This document shows positions 35,148 to 44,494 of a stretch of DNA of 64,000 bases, in pieces; positions within the stretch are counted from its first letter, which is position 1, and the number at the start of each line of letters is the position of its first letter. The stretch is from Bifidobacterium biavatii DSM 23969 (lineage in GTDB: Bacteria; Actinomycetota; Actinomycetes; Actinomycetales; Bifidobacteriaceae), in the NCBI RefSeq assembly GCF_000741165.1, contig NZ_JGYN01000023.1, forward strand, positions 1 to 64,000. Direction: 5' to 3'. The notes beneath the pieces are model-generated. The model worked only from the letters and a program-made list of their open reading frames with translations. It made no database searches and had not been told where the DNA came from. The position numbers and the translations under genes were made by a program.

Positions 35148-37283
35148 CTAGGCGTCGATGAAGCGCACGTCCTTCGCATTCCTCTGGATGAACAAACGAC
35201 GCGGTTCCACGTCGTCGCCCATGAGCATGGAGAACGTCTCGTCCGCGGCCGCCGCGTCCTCGATGTGGATCTGCTTCAAGATGCGCCGCTCCGGGTCCAT
35301 GGTGGTCTCCCACAGCTCCTGGTACGTCATCTCGCCCAGACCCTTGTAGCGCTGGATGCCTTCGCCCTTGGGCAGCTGACGGCCGGCCGCCTTGCCCTCG
35401 GCGAGCTTTTCGTCGCGCTCGCGGTCGGTGTACACGAAGTCGTGGTCGCCGCGCGTCCACTTGAGGCGGTACAGCGGCGGCATGGCCACGTACACGTAGC
35501 CGGCGGTGATCATCGGTCGCATGTAGCGGAAGAACAGCGTGAGGTTCAGCGTGGCGATGTGCGCGCCGTCGACATCGGCATCGGCCATGATGATGACCTT
35601 GTGGTAGCGCACCTTGCTCACGTCGAAGTCCTCGCCGTAGCCGCCGCCGACGGCCGTGATGAGCGATTCGATCGTGTCGGACTTCATCATGCGGTCGATG
35701 CTCGCACGCTCGGTGTTGAGGATCTTGCCTCGCAACGGCAGGATCGCCTGCGTCTCCGGATTGCGGCCCTGGATCGCGGAGCCGCCTGCCGAATCGCCCT
35801 CGACGATGAACAGCTCGCACTCTTCGGGGTTGTTGGACTGGCAGTCCTTGAGCTTGTCAGGCATGCCGGCCGATTCGAAGATCGACTTGCGGCGCGTGTT
35901 CTCGCGCGCCTTCTTGGCGGCGATGCGCGCACGGGACGCCTCGATGGCCTTCTGGATGATGTTCTTGGCCTCGCTCGGATGCGCGTCGAACCAGTCGCCG
36001 AGCTTGTCGGTCATGACGCGCTGCACGAAGGTCTTCGCCTCGGAGTTGCCGAGCTTAGTCTTGGTCTGGCCTTCGAACTGCGGGGTGGTGAGCTTGACGG
36101 ACACCACGGCCGTGAGTCCCTCGCGCACGTCGTCGCCGGAGAGGTTGTCGTCCTTGTCCTTGAGGATGTTCTTTTCGCGCGCGTAGCGGTTCACGAGGCT
36201 GGTGAGCGCGGCGCGGAAGCCTTCCTCGTGGGTACCGCCCTCGGTGGTGGAGATCGTGTTCGCGAACGTGTGCACGGCCTCGGAGTACGCGGTCGTCCAC
36301 TGCATCGCGATCTCGGCGGAGATGCCGATCTTGAGGTCCTCGGCCTCGAAGTCGATCACGTCCTCTTCGACCGGCGTCGCCTTGCGGGACTTGACGAGGT
36401 AGTCGACGTAGTCCTTGATGCCGTTCGCGTACTGGTACGTGACGGTCTGGTGCTTCGGCTCGTCGCCGTCGTCCTGGCCCGCGACCTCGTCGCCGGCCAT
36501 ATCGGGCTCGCGCAGGTCCGTGAGGCTGATCTTGAGGCCCTTGTTGAGGAACGCCATCTGCTGGAAGCGGGCGCGCAGCGTTTCGAAGTCGTAGACGGTC
36601 GTCTCGAAGATCTTGCCGTCCGGCCAGAACGTGACCGACGTGCCGGTGGACTCGTTCTCGTCCATCGGGCAACCCTTGGCCAGGCGGGCGGTCGGATGCT
36701 GGTTGATGTACGTCTGCGTCCAGTGGAAGCCCTGACGGCGCACTTCGATGTCGACGCGCGTGGACAGCGCGTTGACGACGGAGATGCCGACGCCGTGCAG
36801 GCCGCCGGAGACCGCGTATCCGCCGCCGCCGAACTTGCCGCCGGCGTGCAGCTTGGTCATGACCGTCTCGACGCCGGAGACGCCTTCGCCGGGCACTTCG
36901 TCGACCGGGATGCCTCGGCCGTCGTCGACGACGCGGATGCCGTTGTCCGGCAGGATCGTGACTTCGATGTGCGTCGCGTAGCCGGCGAGCGCCTCGTCGA
37001 CGGAGTTGTCGACGATCTCGTAGACGAGGTGGTGCAGGCCGCGCGGGCCGGTGGAGCCGATGTACATGCCCGGGCGGATGCGCACGGCCTCGAGGCCTTC
37101 GAGGACCTTCAGATCGCTCGCGTCGTAGTGGTCGGGGGACATGCTGTCGTCGAGCTGCGCGTCGACGAGCTCGTCGTTGTTGATCTGCTCGGCCGCTGCG
37201 TCGAGTTCGGCTTGCTTGTCGGTGATGGGTTTGGTGATGTTCTGATCAGTGGAACCGTCGAGCGAATCTGCTTCGTCTGCCAC
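35148..37283 (-). CDS. gyrB: DNA gyrase subunit B
   Basis: GyrB supplies the ATPase and Toprim parts of gyrase. Visible are the GHKL ATP site ([40 protein letters not shown]), the Toprim motifs ([12 protein letters not shown] and [16 protein letters not shown]) and the C-terminal tail ([17 protein letters not shown]). The 711-residue length includes a 50-residue acidic N-terminal extension and an insert [24 protein letters not shown] in the transducer domain. It reads leftward from the origin after recF-DUF721, a common actinobacterial order. Confidence 0.98.
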   Translation of the reverse strand: MADEADSLDGSTDQNITKPITDKQAELDAAAEQINNDELVDAQLDDSMSPDHYDASDLKVLEGLEAVRIRPGMYIGSTGPRGLHHLVYEIVDNSVDEALAGYATHIEVTILPDNGIRVVDDGRGIPVDEVPGEGVSGVETVMTKLHAGGKFGGGGYAVSGGLHGVGISVVNALSTRVDIEVRRQGFHWTQTYINQHPTARLAKGCPMDENESTGTSVTFWPDGKIFETTVYDFETLRARFQQMAFLNKGLKISLTDLREPDMAGDEVAGQDDGDEPKHQTVTYQYANGIKDYVDYLVKSRKATPVEEDVIDFEAEDLKIGISAEIAMQWTTAYSEAVHTFANTISTTEGGTHEEGFRAALTSLVNRYAREKNILKDKDDNLSGDDVREGLTAVVSVKLTTPQFEGQTKTKLGNSEAKTFVQRVMTDKLGDWFDAHPSEAKNIIQKAIEASRARIAAKKARENTRRKSIFESAGMPDKLKDCQSNNPEECELFIVEGDSAGGSAIQGRNPETQAILPLRGKILNTERASIDRMMKSDTIESLITAVGGGYGEDFDVSKVRYHKVIIMADADVDGAHIATLNLTLFFRYMRPMITAGYVYVAMPPLYRLKWTRGDHDFVYTDRERDEKLAEGKAAGRQLPKGEGIQRYKGLGEMTYQELWETTMDPERRILKQIHIEDAAAADETFSMLMGDDVEPRRLFIQRNAKDVRFIDA

Positions 37284-37479
37284 AAGATTCCTTTCTGCGT
37301 ATTTGCCGCGTCCGAGCGGCTACTCGCAAGGGCGATATGCCCTAAAACGCGAATAACGGCCCCTTCCAGCCATTTACCTATACTGCACGTAAGTCTAGTC
37401 GCGTACGCCGACACCGCCCTTAGCAGCGAAATTAGCGGCTTTACGCGGTTTTGCAGGGTTCCGCGCGGCCTAATGCAAC

Positions 37480-37971
37480 CTAATAGCGACGCCGGTACCC
37501 GCGATATCCGCCGCCCCGCCGCGCCATGGGCCCGCTCACGCGTATTTCGCGGATGTCGAGTCCGGCGAGGCGTTCGCGGATCGTAGCGGTGAGCTGGGGA
37601 ATCATATAGGTGAGCGTGGTCGCCCAGTTGGGCGATTCGGTGCGGATGACGAGCACGCCGTCACGCAGGTCGGCCACGGTGGAGTGCTGTGCGATGCCGG
37701 GGCCGACGACCTGGTCCCAGTGGTCGCGCAGCTGCGCCATTTTGAGCTGGGGCGTCCAGTTTCCGGCGCCGGCGATCACGCCGAGCACGCTGTCGAGGCT
37801 GCTCGGGTCGCGTCCGGGCTTACCGAAGTTCTCCCACGCCTTTTCGCTGTTTTCTTCGCGCGCCTTGCGGTCGCGCATGATGTATCCACCGCGTTCGGCG
37901 AGTCGGTCGAACACCTGCGCCGGCAGTTTGCGCTCGTCCAGTTTGAGCGTCTTCGCGATCGGCGGCGTCAT
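37480..37971 (-). CDS. DUF721 (DciA-like) protein
   Basis: DciA-type DUF721 proteins help load the replicative helicase in bacteria lacking DnaC; that is the likely role beside recF. The 163-residue protein has the DUF721 core VLGVIAGAGNWTPQLKMAQLRDHWDQVVGPGIAQHS, then LVIRTESPNWATTLTYMIPQLTATIRERL. The N-terminal part is charged. The C-terminus ends in a Gly/Arg/Tyr-rich tail, ARRGGGYRGYRRRY, that could contact nucleic acid. Its ATG overlaps the recF stop in an ATGA arrangement, so translation is coupled. Confidence 0.9.
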   Translation of the reverse strand: MTPPIAKTLKLDERKLPAQVFDRLAERGGYIMRDRKAREENSEKAWENFGKPGRDPSSLDSVLGVIAGAGNWTPQLKMAQLRDHWDQVVGPGIAQHSTVADLRDGVLVIRTESPNWATTLTYMIPQLTATIRERLAGLDIREIRVSGPMARRGGGYRGYRRRY

Positions 37972-39314
37972 GCCGTGACCGTCTTCCCGCCGCGCGCGGC
38001 GTCCGCTCCCAGCAGCGCGGACAGGTCGGGGTGCAGGTACTCATCTTGCGTACGTTTGAGCGCGCCCACGTCGATCACGTTCGTGTCCGCGCGTCCGGCG
38101 AGGTCGGGGATGTCGCTGGCCGCGGCGACAGTGATGAGCACCTGGTCCTGCCGCGAGGCGAAGCCGAGGATCTGGCTGCGGCGCGACTCGTCGAGCTGCG
38201 CGAACACGTCGTCGAGGATGACGATCGGCCGCGTGCCGCGTTCGCGCGCAACCACGTCAAACAGCGCCATTTTGAGCGCGAGCGCCATCGTCCACATTTC
38301 GCCGTTCGACGCGAATTCGCGCGCCGGCATGCCGGCCAGCAGCAGCGACAGGTCGTCGCGGTGGGGGCCGATCAGGTTCTGCCCGCGCGCGACTTCGCCG
38401 GGGTAGATGCGCTGGAAGTGTTCGCTGATGCGCGGTAGGGGATCGTCGGTCAGGAAGATCTCGTCGAACGACGGTTCGTACGCGAGCTGCGCGCGCTGGT
38501 CGTCACCGGCGAGGCTGCGGTAGATCGCGGCGAATGGTTCGGCGATCATGTCGACGATGCGCCGGCGGTCGCGCGTGACGGCGACGCCGAGTTCGATGAA
38601 CTGTCCGGTCCAGATTTCCAGCCCGCTCAGGGCTGCGTCGGCGGCCGCAGGGACGACGTCGCGCGCGCCGAGCTGTTTGAGTAGAGCGGCGCGCTGCTTG
38701 GCGATTTTCGCGATGGTTTGCAGCCGATCCGTGTAGCCGGGGATAAGCAGCGCGCCGGCCTGGTTGAGGAAAGTACGTCGCGAGGCCGGGTCGCCGGCGA
38801 CGAGCCGCTGGTCTTCCGGTGTGAAGGAGACGCTGGGGATGCGGCCGATCACGTCGCGCATGTACAGCGAGTTGCCGCCGTTGACGCGGGCACGGTTCGC
38901 ACCGCGTGCCGCGACGGTGAGCTCGTAGGTGGTGACGGTCGTCTCGCCGTCCGCGTTTGCCGGCGTCGCGGCCGATTCGTTCGCGCCTGACTGTCCGTGA
39001 ACCGCGCCGGACGCCCCGTAGGCGCCCGTTTCGCCCATGTTGGCATTGGATGTCATGTCCGGCGCCGAGAGGCCCGCAGACGGCCCGCTGACGACGTTGG
39101 CGCGGATGACGGCGGAGGACTGTCCGCGTTCGACGAGCGGCAGAGAGGACGACGTGCGGTGGCTGGAGCCAGTGGAGAGGACTTCGACGGCTTCGACGAT
39201 ATTGGTCTTGCCCATGCCGTTCGCGCCCTGCAGAATGTTCACACCGGGCGTGAAGTCGACCACGCAGTGCTCCCATGAGCGGTAGCGGTCGAGCGCCAGA
39301 CGCGAGACATGCAC
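37968..39314 (-). CDS. recF: DNA replication and repair protein RecF
   Basis: RecF is an SMC-like ATPase that helps RecA load at gaps. The 448-residue protein begins VHVSRLALDRYRSWEHC, the typical RecF opening, with Walker A GANGMGKTN near residue 32, a signature block in the last third (GPHRDDLSLLLAG), and Walker B IVILDDVFAQLDESRR. About 60 residues near 75-130, rich in Ala/Ser/Asn, are an insertion relative to E. coli RecF. GTG 39314 was chosen for its GGGGAGGA leader. It overlaps DUF721 by four bases and follows dnaN across a hairpin. Confidence 0.96.
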   Translation of the reverse strand: MHVSRLALDRYRSWEHCVVDFTPGVNILQGANGMGKTNIVEAVEVLSTGSSHRTSSSLPLVERGQSSAVIRANVVSGPSAGLSAPDMTSNANMGETGAYGASGAVHGQSGANESAATPANADGETTVTTYELTVAARGANRARVNGGNSLYMRDVIGRIPSVSFTPEDQRLVAGDPASRRTFLNQAGALLIPGYTDRLQTIAKIAKQRAALLKQLGARDVVPAAADAALSGLEIWTGQFIELGVAVTRDRRRIVDMIAEPFAAIYRSLAGDDQRAQLAYEPSFDEIFLTDDPLPRISEHFQRIYPGEVARGQNLIGPHRDDLSLLLAGMPAREFASNGEMWTMALALKMALFDVVARERGTRPIVILDDVFAQLDESRRSQILGFASRQDQVLITVAAASDIPDLAGRADTNVIDVGALKRTQDEYLHPDLSALLGADAARGGKTVTA

Positions 39315-39491
39315 CGGTGATCCTCCCCAAAAATGATTGTTGGCTGTTCGGTTTTTCTCGACCCTTCTTGTTCTCGGCAGTGGAGTCGCCACTCAGCTAC
39401 CGAGGGGGCGGTCAGGAAACCCGTCACGTCAAATCCAGTAAAACGCCAGTGAAATGACGTCCGTTGATGCGTGGTGTACGGCAGTCAGTTT

Positions 39492-39539
39492 GGTAAGCGC
39501 TTTCCGTATGGTCTTCCCGCAATCCGGAAAGCGCTTACC
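39492..39539. terminator. Hairpin between dnaN and recF
   Basis: GGTAAGCGCTTTCCG (39492-39506) faces CGGAAAGCGCTTACC (39525-39539), an exact 15-bp stem with an 18-nt loop. It is placed to attenuate or terminate transcription leaving dnaN toward recF. AGCGCT at the centre of each arm is itself palindromic. Confidence 0.65.
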
Positions 39540-39565
39540 GTGGCTTGTTTCCTAGGATCCTCGAA

Positions 39566-40690
39566 TCAGGCAGTGATGCGCATCGGCACGAGCAGATAGC
39601 GGTAGTCCATCGACTCATCGGAATCCGCCTCCTGCTGACCATTGAACTCGACCGGCTTGACGGCGGTCGTCATCTTCATGCGCACGTACGGTTCGGTGAT
39701 CGCGGACAGGCCCTCGATCAGATACGACGGGTTGAACGCGACGGTGATGTCGTCGCCATCCATATCGATGTCAAGAATTTCCTGGGCCTGGGCCTCGTCG
39801 ACCGCGCCGGCAGACATCGTGATCTCCTGCCCGGAGAACACCATGCGGATTGGGGCGTTGCGCTCGGCGACCAGCGCGACTCGCTTGATCGCGCCGATCA
39901 GCTTCTGGCGATCGACCACCGCCTGAATCGGGTAGTCGTCGGCGAACAAACGATCGACCGCAGGGAACTCGCCGTCGATCAGCTGCGACGTCGAGACTCG
40001 GCCGGCGTTCTCGAATCCCAGCAACGACGCGGAATCCTCGTCGAAATCGACGATCACGTTCTGATGTTCGTCGAGCGAACGCGCAATGTCGCGCAGCAAC
40101 GAGCCGCGCACCAGCGTCGTCGTGTTCACATCGAGATTCTGCGGGGTCCACGAGAACGTCGCACGTGCCAAACGGAAACGGTCGGTCGACGTCATGACGA
40201 CCTTGTCCCCGTTGAACTGGACGCGAACGCCGGTGAGCACCGGTCGATTCTCCTCGCGGGAAACCGCAACGCACGCTTGGGAGACCGCCTGCACGAACGT
40301 CGGCGCGTCGACCTGGCCGAGTTTTGCCGGAACGACGGGCAAATCTGGGTATTCCGTATCGGGCATGAGCTGCATGGTGAACGTCGACTTACCCGACGTG
40401 ATCGTCATGGTCGACTCGTTCGTCGAAAGATACGTTTTTTCGGCGGGAAGCGACTTGGTGATGTCGGCGAGCAGCTTGCCGAGCACCAGCGCGGTACCGG
40501 GTTCGTCGATGCCAGCTTCGATGTGGTGACGCGCCGAGATTTCGTAATTGAACGCGGAAAGCTGCAGCGTGCCGTCGATCGCCTCGAGTTTGATGCCGGC
40601 GAGGATCGGGTTGGCCGGGCGCGCGTCGATGACGCGCGTGGTCCAGGCCACCGCGTCGGCGAGAGCCGCGGAATCGATTTCGACTTTCAT
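39566..40690 (-). CDS. dnaN: DNA polymerase III sliding clamp (beta subunit)
   Basis: DnaN is the ring that holds polymerase III on DNA. The 374-residue protein has the three-domain clamp pattern: MKVEIDSAALADAVAWTTRVID at the N-terminus, TYPDLP-like (EYPDLPVVP) at the first domain link, SREENRPVLTGV in the second domain, and the C-terminal VPMRITA, matching the conserved end of clamps (MPMRL-type). The oriC array lies directly upstream. The start ATG 40690 is at the conserved M-K-V position. Confidence 0.97.
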   Translation of the reverse strand: MKVEIDSAALADAVAWTTRVIDARPANPILAGIKLEAIDGTLQLSAFNYEISARHHIEAGIDEPGTALVLGKLLADITKSLPAEKTYLSTNESTMTITSGKSTFTMQLMPDTEYPDLPVVPAKLGQVDAPTFVQAVSQACVAVSREENRPVLTGVRVQFNGDKVVMTSTDRFRLARATFSWTPQNLDVNTTTLVRGSLLRDIARSLDEHQNVIVDFDEDSASLLGFENAGRVSTSQLIDGEFPAVDRLFADDYPIQAVVDRQKLIGAIKRVALVAERNAPIRMVFSGQEITMSAGAVDEAQAQEILDIDMDGDDITVAFNPSYLIEGLSAITEPYVRMKMTTAVKPVEFNGQQEADSDESMDYRYLLVPMRITA

Positions 40691-41136
40691 GGGTTCCTAC
40701 TTTCACTTCGGTGTACTGCGGTTCATTGTATCCGGGCTGGGACCGAAACGTCGCGAGACGGAGGCGAGCCGTGATGATGGTGACGACGAGCTACGCAAGT
40801 GAGTAAAGTAGTCGTAGTAATAAGCACGGTGGAAACTGTGGATAAGTGGAGTTTTCCCAATGTGGAGAACGGCTGACCGGATGCGGTCCGCTGTGGATAA
40901 CTTCTGGAAAATGTGTGGACAAGTAGGCGACTTATCCACAGTGGTGACGTCGAGTTTGAGTTGTCCACATTCGAAGGCAAGTAATCCACGAGTTATCCAC
41001 AGTGAGTGACGGTGTTATCCACGGGTTATCCGCAGGATTTACCCACATTTGTGGAAAAGGGTGTGGATAACTTTTCTCGCAGATGATGCTCAACCCGGGC
41101 GTGTCGCGACGTTTCCCGAGCTGTTTCACGACCGCT

Positions 41137-41646
41137 CGTCCACCAGAATCGCGCCCACACACCAAAATCGGCGCTTTTTTCGAGCACTCCGAAAAACGCC
41201 CAAAATCGTTCGCTCAGCGCCATCCTCTCGGACAACGCTTTCCAGGTGGCTCGTCTCATGTGCTATTCGTTTTCGTATCTCGGTCACTTTGGTGACCTCG
41301 ATGCCGCTGCTTGAAGAGGCACCCGACCGGACATCAGCTCGCTGCAGTCGCCCGCGGTGACCCGTTTCGTCATGGCATGCATCATCCGCGCATGATTCTT
41401 CGCCGACCGTGAGGTTCTGCGCCATCCACCACAATCGTTCCTGATGAACGTTTTCGCCCATTTTCCGCGCCGCTCCCCAAAACCCGCAAAATCGTTCGTC
41501 ACGCGCGATTCTGGGAGTCGGACGGGATCGGCTGCTCCGTGGCATCTCAAACCGGGAGAATCGCGCGTGGAGACGAAAAACGGCGGTTTTTCCGGGACGC
41601 CGGAAAAACCGCCGAAAACGTTCGCTGAAAACGATTGTGGTGGACA
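41137..41646. repeat. Three imperfect ~92-bp repeats (two direct, one inverted) in oriC
   Basis: Unit A (about 41137-41226) and unit B (41423-41514) share the order TCCACCAxAATCG, a GAACGTTTTCG- or GGCGCTTTTTTCG-like stem arm, an AAAACxCxCxAAAATCGTTCG block, and a GCGCGATTCTGGG-like end. Unit C (41554-41646) is the same in inverse orientation, beginning GGGAGAATCGCGCG and ending CGATTGTGGTGGAC. Unit C contains an exact 15-bp hairpin at 41581-41614. Confidence 0.75.
41581..41614 (-). terminator. Terminator of dnaA, inside oriC repeat unit C
   Basis: CGGCGGTTTTTCCGG (41581-41595) faces CCGGAAAAACCGCCG (41600-41614). Read leftward from dnaA, the stem is followed by TTTTTCGTC, so it should terminate the dnaA transcript. 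Confidence 0.75.
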
Positions 41647-41664
41647 GGGGAGTCCGCCCGATCG

Positions 41665-43290
41665 TCAGTCGTCGTTGGAGTGTTGCTTCAGACGAAGGGT
41701 CAGTTCCATCACGTAGTTATAAATTTCTTGCTTTTGCTGCATCTTCGCGTTGATCTGCTCGACCGCGTGCATCACCGTGGTGTGGTCGCGTCCGCCGAAC
41801 ACCTCGCCGATGTCCACCAGCGACATGCCGGTGTTCTCGCGCGACAGGTACATGGCGATCTGGCGCGCGATCGACACGTTCTTGGTGCGGCCTCGGCCGA
41901 CCAGGTCGTCGAACGTGAGATGGAAGTACTTGGCGACCTGCCCGATGATGTCGGTCGGCTTGATCTCCACGTCAGTGGTGAAGAAGTCCTGCAGCGTCTG
42001 CTCGGCCAAAGCCGGCGTAACCGGCTGGTTGCTGAGCGATGCGACGGCCGTCACTCGGGTGAGCGCGCCTTCCAGCTCGCGGATGTTCTCGGTGAACCGC
42101 TCGGCGATCAGGTCGAGCACGTCGTTGGGGATGTTCGTGTGGTTCATCGACGCCATCATGCGCAGAATCGCGATGCGCGTCTCCAGATCCGGCGGCTTCA
42201 CGTCGACCGGCAAGCCGGATTCGAAGCGGGAAATGAGTCGCGCCTCGAACCCTTTGAGGTTCTTCGGCGCCACGTCGGACGCGATGACGATACGCTTGTT
42301 CGCCTGGTACAACGCATTAAACGTATGGAAAAATTGCTCGAGCGTTGCTTCCTTGCCGCCAAGGAACTGGATGTCGTCGATGAGCAGCACGTCGACCTCT
42401 CGGTAGCGGCGGTTGAACTCGGCGATCTGGCCCTGACTCTTGTTGGTGTCGCTCAGCGCCTCAATGAATTCGTTGGTGAACTCCTCGGACGTCACGTAGC
42501 GGACCTTCAGGGTCGGGTCCTTGACCAGCGCGTAGTTGCCGATCGCGTTCAGCAGGTGGGTTTTGCCCAGGCCCGACCCGCCGTAGATACACAGCGGATT
42601 GAAGTCGCGCCCCGATCCCTCGGCCACGGCCAATGCCACAGTTCGCGCGAAACGGTTGGAATCGCCGGGAACGAACGTGTCGAACGTCGCGTTTTTGTTC
42701 AGATGCGTCTGCGGATCGCGCGCGACCTGCGTGCGGCTCGCCGTGAACGTGCCTTCCGGAATCGCCGACGGCATGGACTGCTGCGACGGCATGGACGCGG
42801 GCATCGTGCCGGCTGGCGCGGGCCTGACCGACGGCGTGGCGACGGTCGGCAGCGGACGGTTGATGCGCGGCGCGGATTCGTCCGCCCGGTACGCGTCCTG
42901 GCTCAGGTCGGAGACGGTCGGCGCCGACCGCGCGTCGAACTCCTTGGCGAACGTGTTCTGCTTGGCCTGCTGCGCGGAGACCGGTTCCGGCTCGGGTTCA
43001 GCGGGCTGCTCCTGACGCGGCTCGACCTTGAACGCGGGGAACATCGACGTTCCCGACGCGATGCTCAGCGCGTGCAGCAGCGGCTGGTTCAGTTCCTTCT
43101 GCAGCGCCTGCTGCGTGGCGAGGTTCTCCACGCTCAGTACGATGGTCGTACCGAACACGGCCTCGGGCACCACGCCTTCGAGCCAGCCCTTGTCGCGGGC
43201 GGTCAGCTTTGAATTATGTTTGAGCAGAGCCAGCGCGTCGGCCCAGATGCGGGCCGCCTGCGCGGCGGGGTCCTGCGGCGTGTGCGCCAT
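41665..43290 (-). CDS. dnaA: Chromosomal replication initiator protein DnaA
   Basis: DnaA binds the boxes in this region and opens the origin. The 541-residue protein has domain I to about 90, a long Pro/Ala/Ser/Gln linker (domain II, about 90-200), the AAA+ domain III with Walker [14 protein letters not shown] and Walker [15 protein letters not shown], and domain IV with the box-binding signature [11 protein letters not shown] near residue 500. ATG 43290 was chosen because GGAGGAGG lies upstream at ideal spacing; GTG at 43305 is in frame. It reads leftward with box arrays on both sides, as needed for autoregulation. Confidence 0.98.
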   Translation of the reverse strand: MAHTPQDPAAQAARIWADALALLKHNSKLTARDKGWLEGVVPEAVFGTTIVLSVENLATQQALQKELNQPLLHALSIASGTSMFPAFKVEPRQEQPAEPEPEPVSAQQAKQNTFAKEFDARSAPTVSDLSQDAYRADESAPRINRPLPTVATPSVRPAPAGTMPASMPSQQSMPSAIPEGTFTASRTQVARDPQTHLNKNATFDTFVPGDSNRFARTVALAVAEGSGRDFNPLCIYGGSGLGKTHLLNAIGNYALVKDPTLKVRYVTSEEFTNEFIEALSDTNKSQGQIAEFNRRYREVDVLLIDDIQFLGGKEATLEQFFHTFNALYQANKRIVIASDVAPKNLKGFEARLISRFESGLPVDVKPPDLETRIAILRMMASMNHTNIPNDVLDLIAERFTENIRELEGALTRVTAVASLSNQPVTPALAEQTLQDFFTTDVEIKPTDIIGQVAKYFHLTFDDLVGRGRTKNVSIARQIAMYLSRENTGMSLVDIGEVFGGRDHTTVMHAVEQINAKMQQKQEIYNYVMELTLRLKQHSNDD

Positions 43291-43604
43291 GCGGGCCTCC
43301 TCCACTCGAACGAATAATTACGACAACAGACCATTTTTACTCCGAAAGCTGGAAGTTATCCACAGGCTTGCGTGTTGCAAATACTGGAATGTGAATAACA
43401 TCCGTGTAATTTGTGGATAACTTTGCGCCGCATCCGCCTGATTTTTCAACGTTTCCGCGTGTCGTGCCGCGCCCACGCCGCTGTTCGGAATGTGAAAACC
43501 CGCTCGGCGTTTTGACTTGTGGGCAGGGGTAAGAGTACTTTGGTATAGCTTGACTCATGAGGAGCCGTGCTTTGGCGCGGCTAAAAACACCGGGAGCTAC
43601 AACT
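43291..43604. other. oriC: oriC, part 2: dnaA-rpmH divergent region
   Basis: Exact DnaA boxes lie at 43356-43364 (TTATCCACA) and 43412-43420 (TGTGGATAA), with TGTGAATAA at 43391-43399. The region also holds the divergent dnaA and rpmH promoters. For rpmH, TTGACT (43512-43517) and TACTTT (43536-43541) are 18 bp apart. A small AGCCGTGC/GCGCGGCT hairpin (about 43563-43582) lies in the rpmH leader. Confidence 0.88.
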
Positions 43605-43739
43605 ATGAAGAGGACATTCCAGCCGAACAACCGCCGTCGTCACATGAAGCACGGTTTCCGCGTGCGCATGCGCACCCGCTCTGGCCGCGCGCTCATCAAC
43701 CGTCGCCGCGCCAAGGGCCGCGCTTCCCTGTCCGCCTGA
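43605..43739 (+). CDS. rpmH: 50S ribosomal protein L34
   Basis: L34 is a small basic protein of the large ribosomal subunit. The 44-residue sequence begins [13 protein letters not shown] and ends [12 protein letters not shown], with the usual [15 protein letters not shown] middle. The ATG at 43605 is the standard family start; longer frames upstream are not real. It begins the rightward rpmH-rnpA-yidD-yidC-jag-rsmG series from the origin. Confidence 0.98.
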   Translation: MKRTFQPNNRRRHMKHGFRVRMRTRSGRALINRRRAKGRASLSA

Positions 43740-43763
43740 TCGACGGCAACGGCAGTAACCGAC

Positions 43764-44147
43764 GTGGAGCGGCTCAGGAGCCATCGTGATTTCGTCACCG
43801 TGCTCAAGCGCCGCCGTAAAGTCAGCGACAAGGATATCGTCGTGCACTATCTAGTGCGCGACGATTCCTCAGTTTTGGGCGATACGGCGACGTCCGCGCG
43901 GCGCGTCGGTCTTGCCGTATCCAAAGCGGTGGGTCACGCGGTGACCCGCAACGCGGTGAAGCGACGTTTCCGCGTGCTCGCGCGACGGTACGAATCCAGC
44001 CTGCCCGAGCGCTGCGACGTCGTCATGCGCGCCAAACCGAGCGCCGCGACGGCCGACTTCCAATCGCTGGACGAGCAGGTGTCGTCGCTGTTCGCCGCGG
44101 TGTCGCGTAAATGCGCGAACGCGGCCGCGAAGCGTGACGGCCGATGA
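43764..44147 (+). CDS. rnpA: Ribonuclease P protein component
   Basis: RnpA is the protein partner of RNase P RNA, which matures tRNA 5' ends. The 127-residue protein has the family signature [25 protein letters not shown] (about 46-70, RNR-type motif) and a basic N-terminus [24 protein letters not shown] start at 43764 was used; the ribosome site is weak. It overlaps yidD by four bases (ATGA). Confidence 0.95.
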   Translation: MERLRSHRDFVTVLKRRRKVSDKDIVVHYLVRDDSSVLGDTATSARRVGLAVSKAVGHAVTRNAVKRRFRVLARRYESSLPERCDVVMRAKPSAATADFQSLDEQVSSLFAAVSRKCANAAAKRDGR

Positions 44148-44491
44148 CCGTCGCCGACGGCATGATTCGCGCGATTCGCTGGTATCAGCGCGCCATTTCC
44201 GCGAATCGTCCCGCTTGCTGCAAGTACTATCCCAGCTGTTCGCGATACGCGATCGAAGCGCTGGAACGATACGGCGCGCTGCGCGGGGGACTGTTGGCCG
44301 CATTGCGATTGCTGCGCTGCCGGCCGTGGAGCCGCGGCGGCATCGATGACGTTCCGCAGCGATATTCCGTGTTTTACCGATTTTCGTGGTCGAAGGCCCA
44401 TGAGGAGCCCCGACTGACACCACTGGCCTGGCAAGACGGTCCCGGACCGCGGTCCGATGACGGCCATGCGCAACATAAGGAGACGGCCTAA
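44144..44491 (+). CDS. yidD: Membrane protein insertion efficiency factor YidD
   Basis: YidD aids YidC-dependent insertion of membrane proteins. The family core is clear: [35 protein letters not shown], with the conserved Cys pair, then [24 protein letters not shown]. The 115-residue protein has a 30-residue unconserved tail. ATG 44144 overlaps the rnpA stop, giving tight coupling, and yidC starts only four bases downstream. Confidence 0.95.
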   Translation: MTVADGMIRAIRWYQRAISANRPACCKYYPSCSRYAIEALERYGALRGGLLAALRLLRCRPWSRGGIDDVPQRYSVFYRFSWSKAHEEPRLTPLAWQDGPGPRSDDGHAQHKETA

Positions 44492-44494
44492 GCG

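Larger units (their letters stand above)
40691..41664. other. oriC: oriC, part 1: dnaN-dnaA intergenic region
   Basis: The 974-bp gap contains the main DnaA-box array. Exact TTATCCACA/TGTGGATAA boxes lie at 40837-40845, 40892-40900, 40932-40940, 40993-41001 and 41062-41070. Near-consensus boxes are TTGTCCACA 40961-40969, TTATCCACG 41015-41023 and TTATCCGCA 41026-41034. A/T-richer sequence near 40785-40830 could be the unwinding element. The dnaA-proximal half carries three 92-bp repeats instead of boxes. No gene is present. Confidence 0.92.

Noticed and set aside
39275..39457. Small frames in the dnaN-recF gap
   Set aside because: Short, without ribosome sites or recognisable sequence.
41121..41130. 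parS-like TGTTTCACGACC in oriC
   Set aside because: Only half of the palindrome matches; the second half diverges.
43557..43739. 60-codon extended start for L34
   Set aside because: The extension overlaps the leader hairpin. The family start MKRTFQPNN at 43605 is unambiguous.
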